Below, one piece after another: positions 1 to 5,607 of a stretch of DNA of 8,332 nucleotides. A program made the translations under genes and the position numbers. The stretch lies in NCBI GenBank assembly GCA_030042815.1, contig JASHYY010000103.1:1-8332 (forward strand), read 5' to 3'. Position 1 is the first letter of the stretch, and every line of letters starts with the position of its first letter. The notes below the pieces were generated by a model. The model worked only from the letters and a program-made list of their open reading frames with translations. It ran no database searches and was not told the origin of the DNA. This DNA comes from Thermoplasmata archaeon. GTDB taxonomy: Archaea > Thermoplasmatota > Thermoplasmata > Lutacidiplasmatales > UBA184.

Positions 1-2782
1 GGTCGAGGAGCCCGTCGACGTCCTTCGCCGGCCGCCGCTCGTCGGCGGCGCGGTAGAGCTCGAGGGAGTAGTGGGAGGCGACATCGATGTTGTGCGCCTC
101 CTTGTCGACCTCGGTGGGGTCGAGGCGCGTCGTGAGGACGAGCGGCTTGTCCATCAGCGCCCCGCGGCTCTCGGGCAGGTAGGCGCGCGAGAAGTTCAGG
201 AGCGCGTCGAGCAGCAGGGTCACCGAGTCCTCGTCGCCGTCGCAGTTCCGCCGCTTCGCGGCGTGGAAGACCGGGTGCGCGAAGCACGCCTCGGCGTCCG
301 TGAACCCGAGGAGGCGGCCCGCGACGCCGCCCGACGTGTGGGGCGCGAGCGCGACCACGACCTGCCCGACGAGGTCGTTCGGCCGGTCGGCCCGGTAGAA
401 CGGGTCGAGGTTGTAGACGCGGACGAGCTCGTCGTCGACGAACTGCGCGAGGCGGGTCAGGTACTCGCCGCACGAGCGGGAGACGATGACGTCCTGCGGG
501 GCGAGCTCGACCAGCTGCTCCGGGTCGGTGAGCGGCGCTCCCGCCCAGTCGTGCGCGTAGCCGAGCCGGGCGAGCGTCGCGAGGTCGGCGCCGACCTCCG
601 CCGGACGGAAGTGGGTCAGGGGGAGGTCGGTGAGGTCGAAGCGGGCCGTCCCGTCCTGGTAGACCGAGATCGAGTGGGCGGCGCGGAGGATCCCCTTCTC
701 GATCGCCTCGGGGACCTTTCCGGGGGAGGTGAGACCCTTCACCCCTTTCACGACCGGGACCTTTCCGAGGTGGAGGCGGTTGAGCGCGTCGCTCCAGAGC
801 CGGGCGACCGGCAGCGGCTGCGTCGCGACCTCCCCGGTCGGTTGGGTGTGCGCGCCGCACGGGCAGCGGGTCCAGACCGTTGTACGTCCGCATGCGGGAC
901 AGCTGCGCACGCCGAGGTCGACGGGCGTCCCCTCCCGCATCGTGCGGCGCGCCGCCTCCGGGACCGAGCGCGTCGGGCCCCCCGCGGCGCCGACCGGGAA
1001 GAGCGCGTGCACGTTCGGCTGCATCGTCCGCTGGTACGCCTTCTCGGGCCGGCCGACGCGGCCGCCGACGCGGGACGGGGCGCGCGCCCGCACGGTCACG
1101 CCGGCGAGCCGGCTCACGTACTCGAGCGGGTCGGTCGCGACCGGCTCGAGCGGCACCGAACGGACGAGGACCCCGTCCGCGGCCGCGAGGCCGAGGCCTC
1201 CGACGAGCGCGGCGCTCGCGTCGGGCTCGCCCCGCACGCGGTCGCCCTCGACCGGGAAGAAGAGGAACCCGAGGCGGCTCAGGGTCGCGTGCCAGTACGG
1301 GTCCGCGGGCAGCTCGACCCCGTCACCGACCCAGCGACCGGTCCGCTCGACGAACTCGCCGAGCGCCCGGATCTCCGCGCTCGTGAGGTCGTGCCAGAAG
1401 AGCAGCCAGCGGGGATGGAGCGGCACGCGCAGGCGGCGCCCGATCGCCACCGCCTCGGCGTACGAGGCGCCGAGGGTCTCGGGGCACGGGTCGGCCCCGG
1501 CCGCGCGCAGCTCCTCGAGATGCCAGTCGACCGAGTAGCTCCCGGGGACGAGCGGCCGGTTGTTCTCGAGGAACTCGCCGAAGGAGACGAGGATCTCGCC
1601 GAGGTCGACGATCCGTCGCACCCTCGGGCGCAGCACCTCGGCGCGCCCGACGTCGTGGACGGCGGTCACGGTCCCGTCGTCGAGCTCGACGATCGGGCCC
1701 TCGATCGTGTCGCAGATCCCGATCGCCGCGGCCTTGCCGGGGTACTCGAGCTTGACCTGGGTGCCGATCGCGACGAAATGCTGGAGGATCACCATCGTCG
1801 CCGGGTTCACCGCGCAGGCCGCGAGGCCGGTCGTGCGCGCGCGCCCGTAGGTGAGGCGGAACCCGCCGGGGTGGTTCGGGTGGGCGAGGACGGGACGCCC
1901 GCCGACCGAATCCTGGAGGTACTTCGGGGTCCGGGCCTCCTCGTCGTCGTTCGCGTGGAGGCCGAGCTCGGCGAGGAACTCCCAGCCCTCGAGGCCGAGT
2001 TTCTCCACGACCTTCCGCAGCTTCGGAGCTTTCTGGCAGAGCCCTTCCGCGATGACGAGGCAGGCGCCGCCGCGGATGCCGTTCGTCGGCACGCGCTTCA
2101 GGTTCCGCCAGGCGCTGACCTCGGCGTCCCCTTCGGTCGCCTCGCCCGAGATCGCCACCGGCACGTTCCGGGCGACGAGCTCGATCTCCTCGGGCGTCGG
2201 CACGTATTGGAGGTGCTGGTGGTACTTGTACAGCGGGATCTCCTCCTTGTACCGCTCAACCTCGGCCGGTTCCGGCCGGAACGGGGCGAGGCCGAGGTCC
2301 CGCCGGACGATGTCGGCGAGGAGGACGCTGAGCGCCTGCGCAGTGCCCCCGGCCGCCCGGATCGGTCCCGCGTAGTACAACTCGATGTACTGGGTCCGGT
2401 CCGGACCTTCGCACACGTGCACCTCGGCGAGCCCCTCGAGCGGCGCGACGAGGATCCCCTCGGTCAGGATCGCGAGGCCGACCCGGAGCGCGGCGTCGAC
2501 GCGGGCGGCGACGGACCCGCCGCGACGGGAGTCCGTCGCGAGGCGTCGGGCGATCGTGACCGCGACCTCCTCGCGCGGCATCTCGCGCGCAAGGGCGCGG
2601 ATCTCCTCGGAGATCCCGTCGATCCGAAGGTGGGAGAGGAGCTTCTCGACGCGCATCGCCATGTCGTGGGCCCGGGGGATCTCGGGCGCCGTCTCGGGGT
2701 CGATCCCCTCGCGCCGGGCCGCCTCGGCGACCGCGTACGCCCGGTCGACCGACGACTCGATCGCCCGGAAGTACGATTCCAC
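1..2782 (-). CDS. polC: DNA polymerase D (PolII) large subunit DP2, 3' end outside window
   Basis: Catalytic large subunit of the replicative DNA polymerase D of Euryarchaeota and related archaea; it works with the DP1 exonuclease subunit. About 927 codons are in view, against a usual 1,100-1,300, so the C-terminus runs off the left edge. Reading leftwards from GTG 2782 gives M-E-S-Y-F-R-A-I-E-S-S-V-D-R-A-Y. Family landmarks follow in order: GPIRAAGGTAQAL near residue 138, RGGACLVIAEGLCQKAPK, the HPGGFRLTYGRARTTGLAA block, PGKAAAIGICDTIEGPIV, FLENNRPLVPGSYSVDWH, a zinc site C628-x2-C631-x8-C640-x-C642, then VVKGVKGLTSPGK. The double-psi-barrel active site NCDGDED is at 846-852, with D848 and D850 matching the catalytic aspartates. 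NCDGDED is uninterrupted, so the intein known at this site in some archaea is absent. The start is chosen because a TATA-like box lies about 26 bases upstream; no Shine-Dalgarno is seen, suggesting a leaderless mRNA. Nearly every codon ends in G or C. Confidence 0.97.
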   Translation of the reverse strand, partial: MESYFRAIESSVDRAYAVAEAARREGIDPETAPEIPRAHDMAMRVEKLLSHLRIDGISEEIRALAREMPREEVAVTIARRLATDSRRGGSVAARVDAALRVGLAILTEGILVAPLEGLAEVHVCEGPDRTQYIELYYAGPIRAAGGTAQALSVLLADIVRRDLGLAPFRPEPAEVERYKEEIPLYKYHQHLQYVPTPEEIELVARNVPVAISGEATEGDAEVSAWRNLKRVPTNGIRGGACLVIAEGLCQKAPKLRKVVEKLGLEGWEFLAELGLHANDDEEARTPKYLQDSVGGRPVLAHPNHPGGFRLTYGRARTTGLAACAVNPATMVILQHFVAIGTQVKLEYPGKAAAIGICDTIEGPIVELDDGTVTAVHDVGRAEVLRPRVRRIVDLGEILVSFGEFLENNRPLVPGSYSVDWHLEELRAAGADPCPETLGASYAEAVAIGRRLRVPLHPRWLLFWHDLTSAEIRALGEFVERTGRWVGDGVELPADPYWHATLSRLGFLFFPVEGDRVRGEPDASAALVGGLGLAAADGVLVRSVPLEPVATDPLEYVSRLAGVTVRARAPSRVGGRVGRPEKAYQRTMQPNVHALFPVGAAGGPTRSVPEAARRTMREGTPVDLGVRSCPACGRTTVWTRCPCGAHTQPTGEVATQPLPVARLWSDALNRLHLGKVPVVKGVKGLTSPGKVPEAIEKGILRAAHSISVYQDGTARFDLTDLPLTHFRPAEVGADLATLARLGYAHDWAGAPLTDPEQLVELAPQDVIVSRSCGEYLTRLAQFVDDELVRVYNLDPFYRADRPNDLVGQVVVALAPHTSGGVAGRLLGFTDAEACFAHPVFHAAKRRNCDGDEDSVTLLLDALLNFSRAYLPESRGALMDKPLVLTTRLDPTEVDKEAHNIDVASHYSLELYRAADERRPAKDVDGLLD

Positions 2783-2805
2783 GGACCGCAGAGAAGGTCG
2801 TGTCT

Positions 2806-2811
2806 CATAAG
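2806..2811 (-). promoter_or_regulatory. TATA-like box for polC
   Basis: On the minus strand the only AT-rich hexamer upstream of polC reads CTTATG. Its centre is about 26.5 bases from the GTG at 2782. Archaeal TATA boxes sit about 26 bases before the transcription start, so transcription would begin at the start codon itself (leaderless). The match to the TATA consensus is modest; the spacing is the main support. Confidence 0.45.
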
Positions 2812-2871
2812 GCTGCGTCGCGCGCGAGCGCCGGATCGGCCGGCCGCGGTTCGCGGGCCGCGGCCTCGGCA

Positions 2872-2879
2872 CTAAATAG
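2872..2879 (+). promoter_or_regulatory. TATA-like box for the alpha/beta hydrolase
   Basis: CTAAATAG is the only AT-rich octamer in a very GC-rich stretch. It is centred about 26.5 bases before GTG 2902, the spacing expected when transcription starts at the first base of the coding region. Together with the polC box it makes a compact divergent promoter region (2783-2901). Confidence 0.5.
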
Positions 2880-2901
2880 CGCGCCCCGGTGGACCGGCGC
2901 C

Positions 2902-3750
2902 GTGAGCCGCGCACCCGAGTCCGGTACGATCGCCGTACGGGGGGGCGAGCTCTACTTCGAGCGCGCCGGAAGCGGCCCCGCGATCGTCTGGGTTCATGCC
3001 GGGATCGCCGACTCCCGCATGTGGAACCGGGAGTTCGCGTCGTTCGCGCGCGACCACGCGGTCGTGCGCTACGACCTGCGCGGCTTCGGCCGCTCGAGCC
3101 GGGCGACCCAGACGTTCTATCCGGTCGACGACCTCGCCGCGGTGCTCGACCGAACCGGGACCGAGCGGGCGACGATCGTCGCGTCGTCCGTCGGGGGCGC
3201 GCTCGCCCTCGACTACTCGCTCGAGCATCCGGACCGCGTCGAACGGCTCGTCCTCGCAGCCCCCGGCCTCGGCGGCTTCGCTCCGTCGCGCGACCCGGAG
3301 GAGCGCCGCGTCTTCGAGGAGGAGGCGCGGCAGTACGGCCGCATCGAGGAGCTGTGGAACGGGGGCGAGCGGGACCTCGCGGCCGAGGAGCTGCGCCGAT
3401 TCTGGTGCCCGGAACCCGCCGCCCCGACCCTCGACCTCGTCCGGACGATGTTCTCGGAGAACCGCGACGAGATCTTCACCGACCGCAGCGCGGCCCACGC
3501 CCGCCTGCTCGAGCCGCCCGCCGCCGAATCCCTCGGCTCGGTCCGAGCCCCCACGCTGGTCCTCTGGGGCGACCGGGACCGAAAGACGATGCGGTTCGTC
3601 GCCCGGCGCGTCGCGGCGGGCGTCGCGGGAGCCGCGTACCAAGAGGTCCGAGGCGCGGACCACCTGATCAACCTCTCACGGCCCGACGCGTTCGACGCCG
3701 CGGTCCGGGAGTTCCTGCGCTCTGCGGCCCCTCCGCCGAGCCGGCGTTAG
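2902..3750 (+). CDS. alpha/beta-fold hydrolase
   Basis: Predicted soluble hydrolase of 282 residues, a usual length for single-domain alpha/beta hydrolases. The substrate cannot be told. The full catalytic set is visible: an oxyanion strand VWVHAGIADSRMW (29-41), the motif YDLRGFGRS (57-65), the nucleophile elbow A-S-S-V-G with Ser96, an acid in LVLWGDRD (Asp226, or Asp224) and His254 in GADHLINL. A cap region of roughly 125-205 is rich in Glu and Arg. The frame stays open upstream to a GTG at 2800, but GTG 2902 is preferred: it lies about 26 bases after a TATA-like box and directly before the conserved SGTIAVRGGELYFERAGSG strand, whereas the extension is low-complexity Ala/Ser/Arg. The TAG stop overlaps the stop codon of the convergent metallo-hydrolase. 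A serine hydrolase/esterase or haloperoxidase-like role is possible. Confidence 0.9.
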   Translation: MSRAPESGTIAVRGGELYFERAGSGPAIVWVHAGIADSRMWNREFASFARDHAVVRYDLRGFGRSSRATQTFYPVDDLAAVLDRTGTERATIVASSVGGALALDYSLEHPDRVERLVLAAPGLGGFAPSRDPEERRVFEEEARQYGRIEELWNGGERDLAAEELRRFWCPEPAAPTLDLVRTMFSENRDEIFTDRSAAHARLLEPPAAESLGSVRAPTLVLWGDRDRKTMRFVARRVAAGVAGAAYQEVRGADHLINLSRPDAFDAAVREFLRSAAPPPSRR

Positions 3751-4523
3751 GGTACCGAAAGGGAGAGCTCCTCCTCGGCGAGGACGACCTCCCCTCGGAA
3801 CTCCGTCGCCGCCTCCGGCCGGGACACCGCGCGGTCGTCCCCGGGCCAGAAGTGCGTCAGCAGCAGACGACGTGCGCCGGCGTCGCGGGCGGCTCGACCG
3901 GACTCGGCGGCGGTGAGCAGGAAACGTTGCGGACCGGGAGGGCCGGCGCCTTGGTACATCGCCTCGCACACGAACAGGTCGGCATCGCGCGCGAGGTCGA
4001 CGAGCCTCGGCGACGGGCCGGTGTCTCCGGTGTACGCGACGACGCTCCCCTCGCTCTCGATCCGGAAACCAAGGTCCGGAACAAAGTGCGGCAACGGGAC
4101 CGTGCGGACCCGAAAGGGTCCGACCGAGAACTCCTGCTCCGGACCGGTCTCATGGTACTCGCATCCCGCCCGGAAGCGACGGGATCCGTCGGTCCCGTCC
4201 AGCGACCCGACCCGGTCCATCACCTCCGGAAGCGCGTAGACCGGCAGCGGAGGGAACGGAGGCTCCGGCAGGACGCGCGCCCGGTAGAGTCCGAAGAGGT
4301 CGACACAGTGGTCCGCGTGCGCGTGCGAAACGAGGACGGCCCGTACGTCGGCCGCCGCGCAGTGCGCCAGCTGCCGGGGCAACGCCCCGAACCCGAGGTC
4401 CACGACGATGCGGACCCCGTTCGATTCGAGAAGGTAGCCGCTGCACGCACGGCCGGCGGCGGGCCGGGCCCCGCTCGTCCCAGGAACGGTGAGCCGCAGG
4501 CGACGCTCCCGCTGCGGACCCAC
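3747..4523 (-). CDS. metallo-beta-lactamase-fold hydrolase (RNase Z-like / Rv1339-like family)
   Basis: Two-metal hydrolase of 258 residues if it starts at GTG 4523. Metal ligands are all present: HAHADH at 67-72 (H67, H69, D71, H72), His146 in PLPHFVPDLGF, Asp167 in AYTGDTGPS and His224 in LLLTHFWPGDD. The order RLTVPGTSG...GYLLE, HxHxDHCVDLFGLY, VGPFRVRTVPLPH, YTGDTGPSPRLVDLARDADLFVCEA and a C-terminal LLTHFWP resembles the RNase Z-like family that includes mycobacterial Rv1339, reported to degrade cyclic nucleotides; that function is only a hint here. The start is uncertain: GTG 4532 is in frame and equally possible, and the open frame continues to 4658 but overlaps the next gene. There is no clear Shine-Dalgarno. 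The TAA stop overlaps the TAG of the convergent hydrolase by two bases, leaving no room for terminators between them. It may be co-transcribed with the small membrane protein upstream. Confidence 0.88.
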   Translation of the reverse strand: MGPQRERRLRLTVPGTSGARPAAGRACSGYLLESNGVRIVVDLGFGALPRQLAHCAAADVRAVLVSHAHADHCVDLFGLYRARVLPEPPFPPLPVYALPEVMDRVGSLDGTDGSRRFRAGCEYHETGPEQEFSVGPFRVRTVPLPHFVPDLGFRIESEGSVVAYTGDTGPSPRLVDLARDADLFVCEAMYQGAGPPGPQRFLLTAAESGRAARDAGARRLLLTHFWPGDDRAVSRPEAATEFRGEVVLAEEELSLSVP

Positions 4524-4599
4524 GAGCCCCACAGGGAAGACGCTCGCGGCGCGCGTCCGCGAAACAACATCGAACGAGGGGGTTATGAGTCGAGCCCTC

Positions 4600-4791
4600 T
4601 CAACCCGGCGGTAGCGCAACTCGGACTCGGGCCAACGAGACGTACGCGACGATCCCAACGATCACGGCCAACACCGGGCCCGCAAGCACGGGCAGCCAGC
4701 CGGACCGTCTCTCCTTCGGTTTTCGCCTCTCTCGTCGATCCAACGCGACGAATGCGAAAACTCCGGTCAAGGTGGCGATGAATGCAGTCAA
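4600..4791 (-). CDS. small two-helix membrane protein, unknown family
   Basis: Sixty-three residues if started at TTG 4791. It holds two hydrophobic segments, about 2-17 (TAFIATLTGVFAFVAL) and 32-54 (WLPVLAGPVLAVIVGIVAYVSLA), separated by a strongly basic loop DRRERRKPKERRSG, and it ends RVRVALPPG. The basic loop suggests both termini face outward and the loop is cytosolic. This alternation is unlikely to arise by chance, so the frame is probably coding although no family is recognised. The start is weak: no ATG or GTG lies nearby, no Shine-Dalgarno is seen, and the first helix would be fuller if translation began at CTG 4797 or further up. The TATA element at 4863-4871, read leftwards, would put a transcript start near 4841, about 50 bases upstream. 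The metallo-hydrolase follows about 76 bases downstream on the same strand. Confidence 0.5.
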   Translation of the reverse strand: MTAFIATLTGVFAFVALDRRERRKPKERRSGWLPVLAGPVLAVIVGIVAYVSLARVRVALPPG

Positions 4792-4862
4792 AAGCAGTTC
4801 GGGGCGGCAACTTCCGAAGCGTCGCGGCAGCAGAGAACCCCGGATTACCGCACAGGTGCGGG

Positions 4863-4871
4863 AATTATATA
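4863..4871. promoter_or_regulatory. strong TATA box, possibly bidirectional
   Basis: AATTATATA (TATATAATT on the other strand) is the best archaeal TATA match in the window and stands out in GC-rich surroundings. Read rightwards, a start 25-27 bases from its centre falls at about 4892-4895, the first bases of the riboswitch P1 stem. Read leftwards it would start a transcript near 4841 for the small membrane protein and perhaps the metallo-hydrolase. The rightward use is better supported because the RNA structure begins exactly where transcription should. Confidence 0.65.
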
Positions 4872-4888
4872 CCGCTGAGTATGTGGTA

Positions 4889-4953
4889 CGGCTGGCGGAG
4901 GCGTCCGCCAGCCGGGCAACCGGCAAACCGCCCATCGGGCCGATGACGCCTGC
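4889..4953 (+). promoter_or_regulatory. fluoride riboswitch aptamer (crcB motif)
   Basis: The fold and spacing match the fluoride aptamer as I recall it from Thermotoga petrophila. P1 pairs 4893-4897 with 4906-4910 (extendable to 4889-4914). The three ligand-site bases come next (4898-4900), then loop bases 4901-4905 (GCGTC) pair with 4945-4949 (GACGC) as the pseudoknot. The AAA linker is 4925-4927. P3 pairs 4930-4933 with 4937-4940 across loop ATC, with C4928 facing G4942. The conserved GATG is 4942-4945, and T4951 sits where the U of the long-range A-U pair (with A4943) is expected. An extra hairpin, GCCGG-GCAA-CCGGC (4911-4924), carries a GNRA tetraloop and lengthens the P1-P3 linker. Departures: 4898-4900 is GAG where ATG is usual, but 4898 and its partner 4941 change together from A/U to G/C. 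The family senses fluoride with Mg2+ and usually turns genes on. No covariance-model score was run. Confidence 0.85.
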
Positions 4954-4974
4954 AACCGGAGACCGGAGCAGGCG
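4947..4974 (+). promoter_or_regulatory. riboswitch expression platform: SD-sequestering hairpin
   Basis: CGCCTGC (4947-4953) pairs perfectly with GCAGGCG (4968-4974), and CCGG (4956-4959) pairs with CCGG (4963-4966) across the loop AGA. The hairpin contains GGAG (4965-4968), the only Shine-Dalgarno for the ATG at 4975, and ends at the base before that ATG. Its 5' strand shares bases 4947-4951 with the aptamer's pseudoknot and A-U pair, so the two structures cannot form together. Inference: without fluoride the hairpin hides the ribosome site; with fluoride the pseudoknot forms and the site opens (translational ON switch). Confidence 0.65.
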
Positions 4975-5124
4975 ATGCCGAAGGGCGTACGCGAAATCGA
5001 AAGTCCAAGGGGGACTTCCCTCTGGGTGTGGGCCCGCCCGGAGAGTCGCCCGCGGCTGTTGAAAACGTCGAGCTCTAGGCACCCCAGCTTCGCGCCGTCC
5101 GGCTTGGAGAACTGGGCAGAATAG
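4975..5124 (+). CDS. 49-residue ORF directly under the riboswitch, unknown
   Basis: This ORF is translated M-P-K-G-V-R-E-I-E-S and ends in GLENWAE before TAG 5122-5124. It starts six bases after GGAG (4965-4968). It is basic in the middle, has three tryptophans and no transmembrane segment, and I recognise no family; it is not CrcB/Fluc. Roughly three quarters of its codons end in G or C, like the genes to the right. It is in the same frame as the zinc-finger protein, which starts 18 bases after this stop. Its last codons lie inside the hairpin at 5112-5129 just before the next Shine-Dalgarno, so ribosomes finishing here would open that hairpin. It may be a real small protein, a leader peptide coupling the riboswitch to the next gene, or the N-terminus of a longer protein interrupted by TAG. 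Being coding at all is not certain. Confidence 0.45.
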   Translation: MPKGVREIESPRGTSLWVWARPESRPRLLKTSSSRHPSFAPSGLENWAE

Positions 5125-5134
5125 CCCAGCGGAG
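5112..5134 (+). promoter_or_regulatory. hairpin plus Shine-Dalgarno before the zinc-finger gene
   Basis: CTGGGC (5112-5117) and GCCCAG (5124-5129) form a six-pair stem with a six-base loop. GGAG (5131-5134) follows after one base and is eight bases before ATG 5143. The stop codon of the upstream ORF (5122-5124) lies in the loop and first stem base, so a terminating ribosome would cover the hairpin. A second small stem, CTATG (5141-5145) with CATAG (5151-5155), folds around the start codon. Together they suggest translational coupling. Confidence 0.5.
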
Positions 5135-5142
5135 AACCAACT

Positions 5143-5607
5143 ATGGAAAACATAGGTGCCAAAGTGGACGGAGAATACGGCCGCGACGAAAACTACTGCG
5201 GAATCTGCCGGACGCCCCTGCCCGACGACGCAACGCTCGAGAGCCACCATCTCGAGGTACACCCCCGACTCGACGGAGTCGAAGGTGCCCGTCGCCAGAT
5301 CTTGGGACAGTCGGGGCGAGTGCCGTCGGAATCACGCGTGGGCTCAAGTGACCCGGCCGGTAACGGTGACGGGTCTCAGGGGTACCCCGAACGCGACCGG
5401 GCCGACAAGTTCCTCGACCCTCAATTGCGAGGGGCGGGGGGGACACAGCTCTATCGCGGTGAGTTTCCGGAGCGCGACCGTGCGGACCGGTATCTCGACC
5501 CCCAACTGCGAGGGCCGAACGGCGAGGTGCTGTATCGTGGGTCATTCCCAGAACGGAACCGGGCCGACCGGCTGATCGAGCCCCAACTCCGCCGGCGGGA
5601 CCACTAA
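5143..5607 (+). CDS. zinc-finger protein with three 27-residue C-terminal repeats, unknown function
   Basis: This is a soluble 154-residue protein with no signal peptide or membrane segment. Residues 19-40 form a C2H2-type finger, C19-x2-C22-x12-H35-x4-H40 (Y-C-G-I-C-R-T-P-L-P-D-D-A-T-L-E-S-H-H-L-E-V-H), which should bind zinc. Residues 45-80 are a Gly/Ser-rich linker. Residues 81-154 are two full copies and one shortened copy of the repeat [YF]-P-E-R-[DN]-R-A-D-[KR]-x-[LI]-[DE]-P-Q-L-R-G-x-x-G-x-x-L-Y-R-G-x. I do not recognise the repeat. Its invariant charged residues (PER, RAD, PQLR) suggest a binding surface, possibly for nucleic acid or a partner protein; that is inference. ATG 5143 is supported by GGAG eight bases upstream. 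The gene lies downstream of a fluoride riboswitch and a coupled 49-codon ORF, and 241 bases before hyfC, so it could be an accessory or regulator of the Hyf operon. Confidence 0.85.
   Translation: MENIGAKVDGEYGRDENYCGICRTPLPDDATLESHHLEVHPRLDGVEGARRQILGQSGRVPSESRVGSSDPAGNGDGSQGYPERDRADKFLDPQLRGAGGTQLYRGEFPERDRADRYLDPQLRGPNGEVLYRGSFPERNRADRLIEPQLRRRDH
5383..5604 (+). repeat. three in-frame 81-base coding repeats
   Basis: The units are 5383-5463, 5464-5544 and a shortened 5545-5604. The encoded units begin YPERDRADKFLDPQLRG, FPERDRADRYLDPQLRG and FPERNRADRLIEPQLRR. The DNA copies differ at many third positions while the protein stays constant, so the repeat is old and kept by selection on the protein rather than being a recent tandem duplication. 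Confidence 0.9.

Noticed and set aside
225..255. Intein at the NCDGDED site of DP2
   Set aside because: The active-site motif and its flanks read through without interruption.
71..2875. A 934-codon open frame on the plus strand antisense to polC, and similar long frames at 729-1538 and 2889-4781
   Set aside because: They lie over genes with clear family motifs and lack any domain. Long stop-free antisense frames are expected where almost all codons end in G or C.
2800..2901. N-terminal extension of the alpha/beta hydrolase from GTG 2800
   Set aside because: It would cross the TATA-like boxes of both divergent genes and encodes a low-complexity Ala/Ser/Arg stretch. GTG 2902 fits the fold and promoter spacing better.
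4889..5142. SRP RNA or RNase P RNA as explanations for the structured leader
   Set aside because: The SRP helix 8 motif and RNase P conserved regions are missing, while the fluoride aptamer accounts for 4889-4953 position by position. The rest of the leader reads as a short ORF.
4600..5262. The full 220-codon minus-strand frame reaching over the riboswitch
   Set aside because: Only the last 63 or so codons look like a protein; the upstream part is antisense to the aptamer and the zinc-finger gene and crosses the TATA box.
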